Assembly: GCA_002390845.1 (NCBI GenBank)
Contig: DGQT01000042.1
Coordinates: forward strand, 1 to 64,000
Direction: 5' to 3'
From: Chitinophagaceae bacterium UBA4407
Lineage (GTDB): Bacteria > Bacteroidota > Bacteroidia > Chitinophagales > Chitinophagaceae
Length of the DNA stretch: 64,000 nt
Part shown: one piece after another, positions 33,057 through 40,366 of the stretch
Position numbering within the stretch: the first letter of the stretch is position 1
Layout of the letters: the number at the start of each line of letters is the position of its first letter
Made by a program: the position numbers and the translations under genes
Notes under the pieces: generated by a model
Database searches by the model: none
Seen by the model: only the letters and a program-made list of their open reading frames with translations
Told to the model about the DNA's origin: nothing

Positions 33057-33227
33057 AATCCTCTTACCCAAGAAAAATTTTCAAGAAAAATCAGATGAAG
33101 TAACTCAGCGTTACGATACAGGCAATTTTGTTAAAAAGGTTTCGTTCTAAAAAAGATTTATGTAATACACACCTGTTAGCATCTTTATAACAGTTCTTAA
33201 TAATCATACCGGGTAAATTTGTAATTA

Positions 33228-33300
33228 AGAATTTTTTTGGCCCGGCAATTGAATAAATATTGAGCATTGTTGCGTCGCACACTTGTACAGCATCATATAT
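33228..33300 (+). repeat. Dispersed half-element (GCGTCGC core)
   Basis: TTTTTTTGGCCCGGCAATT edge, core TTGCGTCGCA at 33270-33279, then CACTTGTACAG. It ends about 40 bases before the TonB-like gene. Confidence 0.8.
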
Positions 33301-33341
33301 TGCGACAGCAAACAGCAGGCGAATGAAAAAAATAAAAAATT

Positions 33342-34220
33342 ATGAGCAATAAAAATTATAAAGAACAGGAATTCGAAAAGCAAAAAAATATGAAGGCGTT
33401 TGGCCTTACTGTTTTTATTACAGGCGGATTGTTCCTTTTCTTATTCCTGGTAAGCTGGACCATTCCCGCACCACCGGTTGTACCTGTTGATGAAGGTATT
33501 GAAGTAAATCTTGGTAACAGCGAAACAGGTTTTGGTACAGTACCGCCACAAATTCCCGGCGATCTTTCAGCAGCGCAGGAAACCAATGTAAGCCCGCCAC
33601 AAACAACGCAGGCAACTGCAGAAACCAATCCCGAAGTTGCAGATAATAACGAACCTGATGCACCTGTTGTACATACCTCGCCCAAACCTGAAGTAAAGAA
33701 AAATCCTTCTTCAACTGACAATACAGAAGCGAAGAATACCAATAATAAACCAGTTGCAAACACGCCGCCAAAAGTAGAAAAACCAAAGGCCGTTTATTCT
33801 GGTGGAAAAAGTACCAGCAATGGCGGTAATAATGCAGACAGTTATAATAAGGCAAAAGACCAGGGTATTGCCGGTGGCAAAGGTGACCAGGGTAAACCCA
33901 ATGGCAATCCCAATTCTGACAGCTATACCGGTAATGGTGGCAAGGGTAGTGGTGGTGTAAATATTTCAAGCGGTCTTGAAGGCAGGCATATCAGCAGCAG
34001 TGCAAGGTTTGAAGATACTTATCAATATGGCGGTAAAGTAATCGTGAATGTTACTGTTGATGAAAACGGTAATGTTACTGCTGCAACGTTAAGGCAAGGC
34101 AGTGCTTTCCCTGACATCAATAAGATCGCGGTAAAAAGGGCTTATCAATTAAAATTCTCTAAAGGCAGCGAAACACAATCAGGAACAGTGATCATAAAAT
34201 TTGAAAATCCAAAAGGATAA
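33342..34220 (+). CDS. TonB-like energy transducer
   Basis: The 292-residue protein has a short cytoplasmic N-terminus and one membrane helix at about 18-42. A long periplasmic linker rich in Pro, Asn, Gly and Lys (about 43-215) is followed by a C-terminal TonB-type domain: GKVIVNVTVDENGNVTAATL and IAVKRAYQLKFSKGSETQSG. TonB couples inner-membrane proton motive force to outer-membrane receptors, of which this window encodes several. The usual exbB/exbD genes are not adjacent. The Gly/Asn-rich linker is unusual compared with the Pro-Lys-rich linker of classical TonB. Confidence 0.85.
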   Translation: MSNKNYKEQEFEKQKNMKAFGLTVFITGGLFLFLFLVSWTIPAPPVVPVDEGIEVNLGNSETGFGTVPPQIPGDLSAAQETNVSPPQTTQATAETNPEVADNNEPDAPVVHTSPKPEVKKNPSSTDNTEAKNTNNKPVANTPPKVEKPKAVYSGGKSTSNGGNNADSYNKAKDQGIAGGKGDQGKPNGNPNSDSYTGNGGKGSGGVNISSGLEGRHISSSARFEDTYQYGGKVIVNVTVDENGNVTAATLRQGSAFPDINKIAVKRAYQLKFSKGSETQSGTVIIKFENPKG

Positions 34221-34236
34221 AATGTTTATTTACAAT

Positions 34237-34272
34237 AAAAACCTGTGAGGCATTTTCTTCACAGGTTTTTTG
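34237..34272 (+). terminator. Rho-independent terminator
   Basis: AAAACCTGTGA pairs with TCACAGGTTTT, followed by a T run. It closes the TonB-like gene. Confidence 0.9.
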
Positions 34273-34344
34273 TTTTAATTAATTTGGTTACCGGTTAAAA
34301 ATAATCTCTGTAAAACATTCTTCAATCTTTTCTATCTTGCCACG

Positions 34345-35643
34345 ATGACTTACGCAGAAACCCTCGAATATCTTTACCAGGCTTTGCCTATGTTCAGCCG
34401 TATAGGTTCTGCTGCATATAAAAAAGACCTTGACAATACTATAAAGATTTGCGAGGCGTTGGGCAATCCACAGCAAAAATTTAAAAGTATTCATATAGCA
34501 GGTACCAATGGCAAAGGCTCAACGAGTCACATGCTTGCATCTGTTTTGCAAACTGCAGGTTATACAACAGGTTTATATACTTCTCCTCACTTAAAAGATT
34601 TCAGAGAAAGAATAAAAGTGAACGGGGTAATGTGCCACGAAGATTTTGTAATAAGTTTTGTGGAGAAAGTAAAACCATTGATTGAACAGGTACAACCTTC
34701 TTTTTTTGAAATAACAGTTGCAATGGCATTTACTTTTTTTGCTGAACAAAATATTGATGTAGCAGTAATTGAAGTGGGTCTGGGTGGAAGGTTAGACAGT
34801 ACCAATATCATTACTCCCGAATTATCGGTTATTACCAATATTGGCTGGGATCATACCAATTTGCTGGGCAACACACTTGAAAAAATTGCTTTTGAAAAAG
34901 CCGGGATCATTAAGCAAAATATACCAGTTGTAATCGGCGAAACATTACCCGAAACAAAACCTGTTTTTGAAAACAAAGCCAAACTGGAAAATGCACCAAT
35001 CATTTTTAGTTCGAATGAAAGGTATGTTGCTGACTGGCAATACATGCATCATCAGTTAAGTGTTACTGTTGTAAACAATCATACGGATGAACATAAGATC
35101 TATGCTTTAGATCTGCCGGGTATTTATCAAAAAAGAAATATTGTTACAGTTCTTGAAGCCATTCACCAGTTGCAAAAAATGGGTTGGCATATTTCGGAAG
35201 ATCAAATAAAACATGGCCTTGCACATGCAAAAAAAGTTACAGGTTTGCATGGCAGGTGGGAAGTAATTCATAGCAACCCAACTGTAATACTTGATGTGGG
35301 CCACAATGAAGATGGCGCTAAACAAATTGCTGAACAATTAGAGTTAACAGATTATCACGACCTGCATATTATTATTGGTATGGTAAAAGATAAAGCAGTT
35401 GATAAAGTGCTGTCGCTTTTGCCTGAAACCGCAACATACTATTTTACCAAAGCTCAAATACCCAGAGCTTTGGATGAGCAAATTTTGAAAGAGCAGGCGG
35501 CAGTTCTTAAACTCTATGGCAATACTTACAAAGACGTGAACACCGCACTACAGCAGGCTTTACAGCATTCACACAAAGATGATTTGATTTTAATTTGTGG
35601 CAGTGTTTTTCTTGTGGGCGAAGTAGATACAGCTTTGTTATAA
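34345..35643 (+). CDS. folC: Folylpolyglutamate synthase/dihydrofolate synthase
   Basis: FolC adds glutamate to dihydropteroate and to folates, using ATP. The 432-residue protein has the P-loop GTNGKGSTSHMLAS at about 53-66 and the family segments YTSPHLKDFRERI, EVGLGGRLDSTN and ILDVGHNEDGA. Mur-ligase-like central and C-terminal domains follow. Length and motif order are normal. It stands between a terminator and a half-element and is probably transcribed alone. Confidence 0.95.
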   Translation: MTYAETLEYLYQALPMFSRIGSAAYKKDLDNTIKICEALGNPQQKFKSIHIAGTNGKGSTSHMLASVLQTAGYTTGLYTSPHLKDFRERIKVNGVMCHEDFVISFVEKVKPLIEQVQPSFFEITVAMAFTFFAEQNIDVAVIEVGLGGRLDSTNIITPELSVITNIGWDHTNLLGNTLEKIAFEKAGIIKQNIPVVIGETLPETKPVFENKAKLENAPIIFSSNERYVADWQYMHHQLSVTVVNNHTDEHKIYALDLPGIYQKRNIVTVLEAIHQLQKMGWHISEDQIKHGLAHAKKVTGLHGRWEVIHSNPTVILDVGHNEDGAKQIAEQLELTDYHDLHIIIGMVKDKAVDKVLSLLPETATYYFTKAQIPRALDEQILKEQAAVLKLYGNTYKDVNTALQQALQHSHKDDLILICGSVFLVGEVDTALL

Positions 35644-35675
35644 AGTTTGTAAATTTCATCTTCGCTTTGCTGAAA

Positions 35676-35750
35676 GATATTCCAAACGTACAAGTGGGTG
35701 ACACAACAGAAGTTCAATTCATATTCTTTAGTTTGGCCAATAAAAATTTA
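35676..35750 (-). repeat. Dispersed half-element, GGGTGACACAA core
   Basis: AACGTACAAGTGGGTGACACAA (core 35696-35706) with outer edge TTTGGCCAATAAAAA. It separates folC from the convergent Nudix gene. Confidence 0.7.
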
Positions 35751-36308
35751 TTGATACTTTATTTTATCAAGATGCCGCAAAGCATAAAAAATAGTACTCA
35801 GGTGCATGGATTGTATGATTTTTCTTTCTTCTACCAGTTGCAATAATTCATCCATGGTTAATTCAACAATTTCTATTTCTTCGTTGTGATCGAGTTGTTG
35901 CGCTCCAACTTTTTTGCCACCTGTTGCAACAAACATGTGCATCAGGTTATTATTGGTAGAAGGATTTGCTGAAATTTCGCCGAGGTAGTGAACTTCATTA
36001 AAAACATAACCCGTTTCTTCGAGCAATTCGCGGCGCACACCGGCTTCAGGCGAAGCATCGGTATCATCGATACAACCACCCGGAAGTTCAATGCAGGTAA
36101 CGCCCAGCGCCTGCCGGAATTGCCTTACCATAATGATCTTTCCATCTTCTGTAACCGGAAATGCAGTGGCCCATTCTGGAAATTCGAACACATAATATGG
36201 ATCAACAATTTTACCATCAGGTTTTTCGCAAACATCTTTGCGAACGGTGAACCAGTTCTCTTTATACAGGTATTCGCTCGATAAAGTTTTCCAGGTTAAA
36301 TCGCTCAT
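35748..36308 (-). CDS. Nudix hydrolase (ADP-ribose pyrophosphatase-like)
   Basis: The 186-residue protein has a Nudix segment ELPGGCIDDTDASPEAGVRR followed by ELLEETGYVF. The REx2EExG core is intact, but the Glu expected eight residues before the Arg is not present at the exact position, and the loop is longer than standard. The upstream VRQFRQALGVTCIELPGG is typical of ADP-sugar pyrophosphatases. It hydrolyses nucleotide-diphosphate compounds; the precise substrate is unknown. It lies 60 bases downstream of the YfiT gene on the same strand. Confidence 0.88.
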   Translation of the reverse strand: MSDLTWKTLSSEYLYKENWFTVRKDVCEKPDGKIVDPYYVFEFPEWATAFPVTEDGKIIMVRQFRQALGVTCIELPGGCIDDTDASPEAGVRRELLEETGYVFNEVHYLGEISANPSTNNNLMHMFVATGGKKVGAQQLDHNEEIEIVELTMDELLQLVEERKIIQSMHLSTIFYALRHLDKIKYQ

Positions 36309-36310
36309 TG

Positions 36311-36355
36311 AAAAGTTTGTAGTTTACAGTTTGTAGTTTGTGGTTTGTACTTCAC
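36311..36355. repeat. GTTTGTAGTTT word tract
   Basis: The gap between two genes is a run of AGTTTGTAGTTTACAGTTTG-like words. It is another example of the short-word intergenic tracts seen elsewhere in the window. Confidence 0.5.
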
Positions 36356-36368
36356 TTTTTCATTTCCT

Positions 36369-36896
36369 TCACCATCCCTTTCTTTCCCTTAGTGCAGTTA
36401 TATGTTTTACATGATGCCTGCCATGCCATGCGTACATGCCGAGTAAATACCACAGGCTCATGTTTATTTTATGTTCGGGATGATACACTGTGCGCTCCCA
36501 CTGGTCTTCAGAAAGATCTTTTATTGCAGCCACCCAACGTTGATGCAACGCATGCAGCAATGTAAGCGAAACGTTGATGGGCAAGGCTTCCACGTCATTT
36601 AGTTTCACCCATTCTTTTTCTTCGTATGGTTTTATTGGCGGATTATTTTCTGTAAGCCCCAACTTAAAACGTATATAAGCATTCATGTGGCTGTCGGCTA
36701 CATGATGCACCAATTGCTGTACAGTCCATCCGCCTTCGCGGTATGGTGTTTGTAACTGGTGTGCATCCAGATTATGAATAGACAGTTCAAGGCTGTCGGG
36801 CAAAAATTGTAAATCCAGCAGCCATTTTTCTTTTTGTTCATGCGAAAAAGGTTGTGGTAAATATTTACCCATCGGGTATCGCAGGTCATCGCTCAT
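36369..36896 (-). CDS. yfiT: YfiT/DinB-family metal-dependent thiol transferase-like protein
   Basis: The 175-residue four-helix protein has the family's metal-ligand histidines: HH64-65 in QLVHHVADSHMN, and H158 and H161 in YAWHGRHHVKHI. The opening RYPMGKY is also typical of the YfiT subgroup. The Bacillus homologue is described as a bacillithiol S-transferase, and several Bacteroidota make bacillithiol, so a detoxification role fits. It may be co-transcribed with the downstream Nudix gene. Confidence 0.88.
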   Translation of the reverse strand: MSDDLRYPMGKYLPQPFSHEQKEKWLLDLQFLPDSLELSIHNLDAHQLQTPYREGGWTVQQLVHHVADSHMNAYIRFKLGLTENNPPIKPYEEKEWVKLNDVEALPINVSLTLLHALHQRWVAAIKDLSEDQWERTVYHPEHKINMSLWYLLGMYAWHGRHHVKHITALRERKGW

Positions 36897-36911
36897 GGTA
36901 TATTATTTAGT

Positions 36912-37000
36912 TTATTTTTTTTGATACCGGCTTTTGTATTTCATGGAATCGTTCCTTGCGTCGCAATCCTTTCATCTGTATAACCTTTGGCGACATTTAA
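36912..37000 (+). repeat. Dispersed half-element (GCGTCGC core, long form)
   Basis: TTTTTTTTGATACCGGCTTT edge, core TTGCGTCGCA at 36956-36965, followed by a GGCGACATTTAAGCGAAA stretch also seen in the copies near 18211 and 56743. Confidence 0.75.
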
Positions 37001-37052
37001 GCGAAACAATAAAATACATTTGAACAACCGATTAACTGATCAACTAGTCAAC

Positions 37053-37814
37053 CTACTCATCCCTCCATTCTTTGCCGGTAAGATTGATGAATACATCTTC
37101 CAGGCTTGCTTTTTTCACTTCTTTTGGCCGCTCAAAACCAGTAGCAACAAGATCATCAATCAGTTTATCCGGCGATGCCAGTGAAATAATTCTGCCACTA
37201 TCCATGATTGCCACGCGATCGCAGAGTATTTCGGCTTCATCCATATAATGTGTGGTAATAATTACAGTAGCGCCACCGTCTTTTAACCCACGGATGAGGT
37301 CCCACAAGTTTCTTCTTGCCTGCGGATCTAAGCCCGTTGTAGGTTCGTCAAGGAAAATTATTTTTGGTTTGTTGATCAATGTGGTGGCAATAGAGAACCG
37401 CTGCTTTTGCCCGCCGCTTAGTTGTTTTACTTTGCTGTTGGCTTTATCGCGCAAGTTTACGGTATCTAAAAGTTCCATTGCATTAACGGGGCGGTTGTAC
37501 AAGCCTGAAAACAGGCTGATCAGTTCAGTAAGTTTAAGGCCGGGATAATAACCCGAAGTTTGCAATTGTACGCCAATGATCTTTTTAATATCGTTGGGGT
37601 GCGTATCCAGGTTAAGGCCATCTACAATTATTTCGCCGCTGGTTTTTTCGCGAAGCGTTTCAATAATTTCCAGTGTGGTGGATTTGCCTGCACCGTTCGG
37701 GCCGAGCAATCCGAATATCTCACCTTCCATTACATCGAAACTAATACCTTTTACGGCATCGAAACTGCCATAACTCTTTGTAAGGTTCTTTACCGAAATA
37801 ATTACTTTAGACAT
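37053..37814 (-). CDS. ABC transporter ATP-binding protein
   Basis: The 253-residue ATPase has Walker A GPNGAGKST at 38-46, signature LSGGQ at 132-136, Walker B KIIFLDEPTTGLD at 151-163 and a switch His (ITTHYMDEAE). It resembles the DrrA/CcmA-type exporter ATPases that pair with ABC-2 permeases. No permease gene is adjacent in this window, so its partner must be elsewhere. It follows a GNAT gene by 16 bases on the same strand. Confidence 0.93.
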   Translation of the reverse strand: MSKVIISVKNLTKSYGSFDAVKGISFDVMEGEIFGLLGPNGAGKSTTLEIIETLREKTSGEIIVDGLNLDTHPNDIKKIIGVQLQTSGYYPGLKLTELISLFSGLYNRPVNAMELLDTVNLRDKANSKVKQLSGGQKQRFSIATTLINKPKIIFLDEPTTGLDPQARRNLWDLIRGLKDGGATVIITTHYMDEAEILCDRVAIMDSGRIISLASPDKLIDDLVATGFERPKEVKKASLEDVFINLTGKEWRDE

Positions 37815-37830
37815 GCAGGTTTAAATAAGA

Positions 37831-38286
37831 TTATAAAGATAGTTCCATTTTAATGTCAGCCGTTAGAAAAGGTGAATCTGTTGCGGCTATATGTTTAAAA
37901 CCATATTTTTCATACAACGAAATTGCAGTGGTTAACTGGCTGTTTGAAAATAAAATTAATTTGTTTGCCTTAAGTTCCTTTGCTGTACTCAAACATTTTT
38001 CAATAAGCATTTTACTGATGCCTTTTCCCTGGAATGCAGTCGTTACAGACATTTTAGCTAACTCATATAAACCTTCGCCTTCGTGTATGAGGGCAGCGCT
38101 ACCTACAATCTTATTGCCTGATTTTGCAAGAAAGATGCAACCGCCAGTATCTAAAATTGTTTTATGAGGATCATTTAAAATTTCAAGGTCGTGCGATTCC
38201 GCAAGGTTGTATTTGTTAAGCCATTCAAGGTTCAGGTTTTTAAAGTCGGCTTCATATTCATCGGTATAGTCAATTATTTCTATCAT
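37831..38286 (-). CDS. GNAT-family N-acetyltransferase
   Basis: The 151-residue protein has the GNAT core: a central AKMSVTTAFQGKGISKMLIE (about 91-110) with the Q/RxxGxG/A acetyl-CoA loop, preceded by strand KIVGSAALIHEG and followed by KLILFSNSQLTTAISLYEKY and GFKHI. It transfers an acetyl group from acetyl-CoA to an unknown acceptor. It is first in a two-gene run with the ABC ATPase. Confidence 0.88.
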   Translation of the reverse strand: MIEIIDYTDEYEADFKNLNLEWLNKYNLAESHDLEILNDPHKTILDTGGCIFLAKSGNKIVGSAALIHEGEGLYELAKMSVTTAFQGKGISKMLIEKCLSTAKELKANKLILFSNSQLTTAISLYEKYGFKHIAATDSPFLTADIKMELSL

Positions 38287-38469
38287 ATAAATCCTTTTGC
38301 CGAAAGTAAATAAATGGAAGTTATTATACTGGAATTTTTAATAAGTGGTAACCGGATAATTAATCTGCAACTTTACAATTGAATATTTTACTTTCAAATT
38401 TGGTTTCTTTGCAGTTAAGGCACCGGCTTCACAAAAAACAGCGGGCTGCATTAGAGTGCTCAACAGAAT

Positions 38470-38536
38470 TACCGGACGTACAAGTGAGTGACACAACGAA
38501 TGATGAGCAGTGTAACTAAAGCTGGCTAAAAAAGTA
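38470..38536 (-). repeat. Dispersed half-element, TTGTGTCACTC variant
   Basis: GGACGTACAAGTGAGTGACA (core 38486-38496) and outer edge AAGCTGGCTAAAAAAG. It ends 14 bases before the Nudix start and so overlaps its promoter region. Confidence 0.75.
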
Positions 38537-38549
38537 AAAATTATCGTTT

Positions 38550-39017
38550 ATGATTGACCGTTTTACAATTAGGGTTTATGGAATTTTAATGGATGCAAGT
38601 AAGCGTGTGCTGGTGAGCGACGAATTTATACGCGGCGAATATTTTACAAAATTTCCCGGTGGCGGAATGGAACTTGGCGAAGGAACAAGGGATTGTTTGC
38701 AGCGTGAATTTAAAGAAGAAACAGGCCTGGATGTAACGATCGGCGACCATATTTATACAACCGATTATTACCAGGTTTCTGCATTCCGGTACACTGACCA
38801 GATCGTTTCCATTTACTATTATGCTCATGCAAATAGCGTTGACGCATTACAAAAACTAGATATAAAACAAACGCCATTTGATTTTACGGATGCGCAAATC
38901 GCAGACCCTGATGGCCAAAGCGAAGTGCTGCGCTGGATTGAATGGGATGAGCTTTCAACAGAAACTGTTTCGCTGCCGATTGATAAAATAGTTGTGGCAA
39001 TGATCAAAGGAATTTGA
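38550..39017 (+). CDS. Nudix hydrolase
   Basis: The 155-residue protein has a perfect Nudix box, GGGMELGEGTRDCLQREF followed by KEETGL, which fits Gx5Ex7REuxEExGu. It is probably a housekeeping nucleotide pyrophosphatase; the substrate is unknown. It is convergent with the queuosine-transporter gene, with four bases between their stops. Confidence 0.92.
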   Translation: MIDRFTIRVYGILMDASKRVLVSDEFIRGEYFTKFPGGGMELGEGTRDCLQREFKEETGLDVTIGDHIYTTDYYQVSAFRYTDQIVSIYYYAHANSVDALQKLDIKQTPFDFTDAQIADPDGQSEVLRWIEWDELSTETVSLPIDKIVVAMIKGI

Positions 39018-39021
39018 TTTG

Positions 39022-39831
39022 TTACCCCGCAGTTGGTATGTTCATAAAGCCATCGGTTTCCTGGCCCATGGCTGCGCGTTTCATTTTCTTTGCGGTATCG
39101 TGGCCCACATAAATTTCTATTCTTTTTTCCACGAAGTAAATTACCGGGGTTAGTATAATGGCAACCGTGAATTTGTAAATGTAGTTCATGGTGCCAACGG
39201 CAAAAATCATCGGCCAGGTCCAGTTACCACCAAATTTAAATGCAATAGTAAGCACGATAAAACTATCGATCAGTTGCGATACCAATGTAGAGCCGGTTGC
39301 ACGCAGCCATACCTTTTTTTCGCCTGTAATTTTTTTGATTCGGTGAAAAACGGTTACATCAACTACCTGGCTTACAAGAAAGGCCACAATACTACCGAAG
39401 ATGATCCACATACCCTGGCCAAAAATTCCATTAAATGCGGTTTGCATATTGTCAATACCATTATCGGTTTTGCTAGCGATCCAGAAATCTGCGGGCGGTG
39501 TTTGAATGCTTCCATAGAACATTACAAAGGCGTAAGAAATAAGTACAACAGCAGTGTAGCTGATGCGCCGCACAGCTTTAGGGCCGTAGTACTCGTTTAC
39601 AATATCTGTCATAACAAACTCCAGGGGCCAGAGTAAAACGCCACAGGTAAGATTAAACGATAAGCCGCTTTGCCCGAATAAAGTAATATTCGAAACTGAC
39701 ATGCCAAGCAGCTTTTCAAGCGAGAATATTTTTGTACCAATGCATTCTGCAATTAATGCATTGGCAACAAAGAAAGCAGTAAAGCCAAGGAAAAGTTTTG
39801 TGGGTTTGTCTTTAAGAATATTGTGTATCAT
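39022..39831 (-). CDS. yhhQ: Queuosine-precursor transporter (VUT/YhhQ family)
   Basis: The 269-residue membrane protein has about six or seven hydrophobic helices and the family segments FLGFTAFFVANALIAECIGT, WPLEFVMTDIVNEYYGPKAV and WLRATGSTLVSQLIDS. YhhQ proteins import queuosine precursors (preQ0/preQ1) for tRNA modification. A 92-residue membrane protein gene ends two bases upstream on the same strand, so the two are probably co-transcribed. Confidence 0.9.
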   Translation of the reverse strand: MIHNILKDKPTKLFLGFTAFFVANALIAECIGTKIFSLEKLLGMSVSNITLFGQSGLSFNLTCGVLLWPLEFVMTDIVNEYYGPKAVRRISYTAVVLISYAFVMFYGSIQTPPADFWIASKTDNGIDNMQTAFNGIFGQGMWIIFGSIVAFLVSQVVDVTVFHRIKKITGEKKVWLRATGSTLVSQLIDSFIVLTIAFKFGGNWTWPMIFAVGTMNYIYKFTVAIILTPVIYFVEKRIEIYVGHDTAKKMKRAAMGQETDGFMNIPTAG

Positions 39832-39833
39832 AA

Positions 39834-40112
39834 TTATGCAAAATAATAAATGACCTGTGCAATAAATAAAATAAAATTAAATGTACGCAACCAAACGGGA
39901 ACAATAGAATGTTTACGGTTTAGTAACAAAACAGCCTCCCAAAGGTTTACTATAAAACCAAGTACAATGGAAACAACAAATCCAAGAATGATTATATAAC
40001 TCTGTAAATCGCGGCTGCTGATAAAATTTTTTGTGTACAAAATAACAATGCACAGCAGGAATAAAATGTAGCAAATAAAAGTTGCCCTGTGAAGGAACAG
40101 CAGAAAGCGCAT
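39834..40112 (-). CDS. Small membrane protein, unknown function
   Basis: The 92-residue protein has three hydrophobic segments (about 10-28, 38-60 and 76-92). No recognised motif. It precedes the queuosine-precursor transporter gene by two bases, which suggests one transcript. Confidence 0.6.
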   Translation of the reverse strand: MRFLLFLHRATFICYILFLLCIVILYTKNFISSRDLQSYIIILGFVVSIVLGFIVNLWEAVLLLNRKHSIVPVWLRTFNFILFIAQVIYYFA

Positions 40113-40366
40113 AATTTTTTTTGTGTAAAATAGTATTAATTTGTCAGGCTGTGGATGTTGCCAATATAAAATTTTTTATTGAACATTTATTATCGAGCAT
40201 TTTTTATTCGTCACTAACTATTTTCCGTTTATCATTTGCAAGTGATGAACGGTTTCCGGTAAGATTTTAAAAATTCCACTTATCCATTTTTTACATTTTT
40301 ACTCAAATCCGACAATACAATTTAGCACTACGAAAAAATACGTACTAACGCTTTATTTTAAATTGT

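Larger units (their letters stand above)
32623..33341. other. Long intergenic region between divergent genes
   Basis: About 720 bases with no convincing gene. It contains two half-elements pointing away from each other, one near 33009 and one near 33270, with about 170 bases of AT-rich sequence between. A 63-codon minus-strand frame overlaps the second half-element and is judged spurious. Promoters for both flanking genes must lie here. Confidence 0.6.

Noticed and set aside
33091..33282. 63-codon minus-strand frame
   Set aside because: It starts in the antisense of a repeat core (MCDATML...) and lacks any protein-like pattern.
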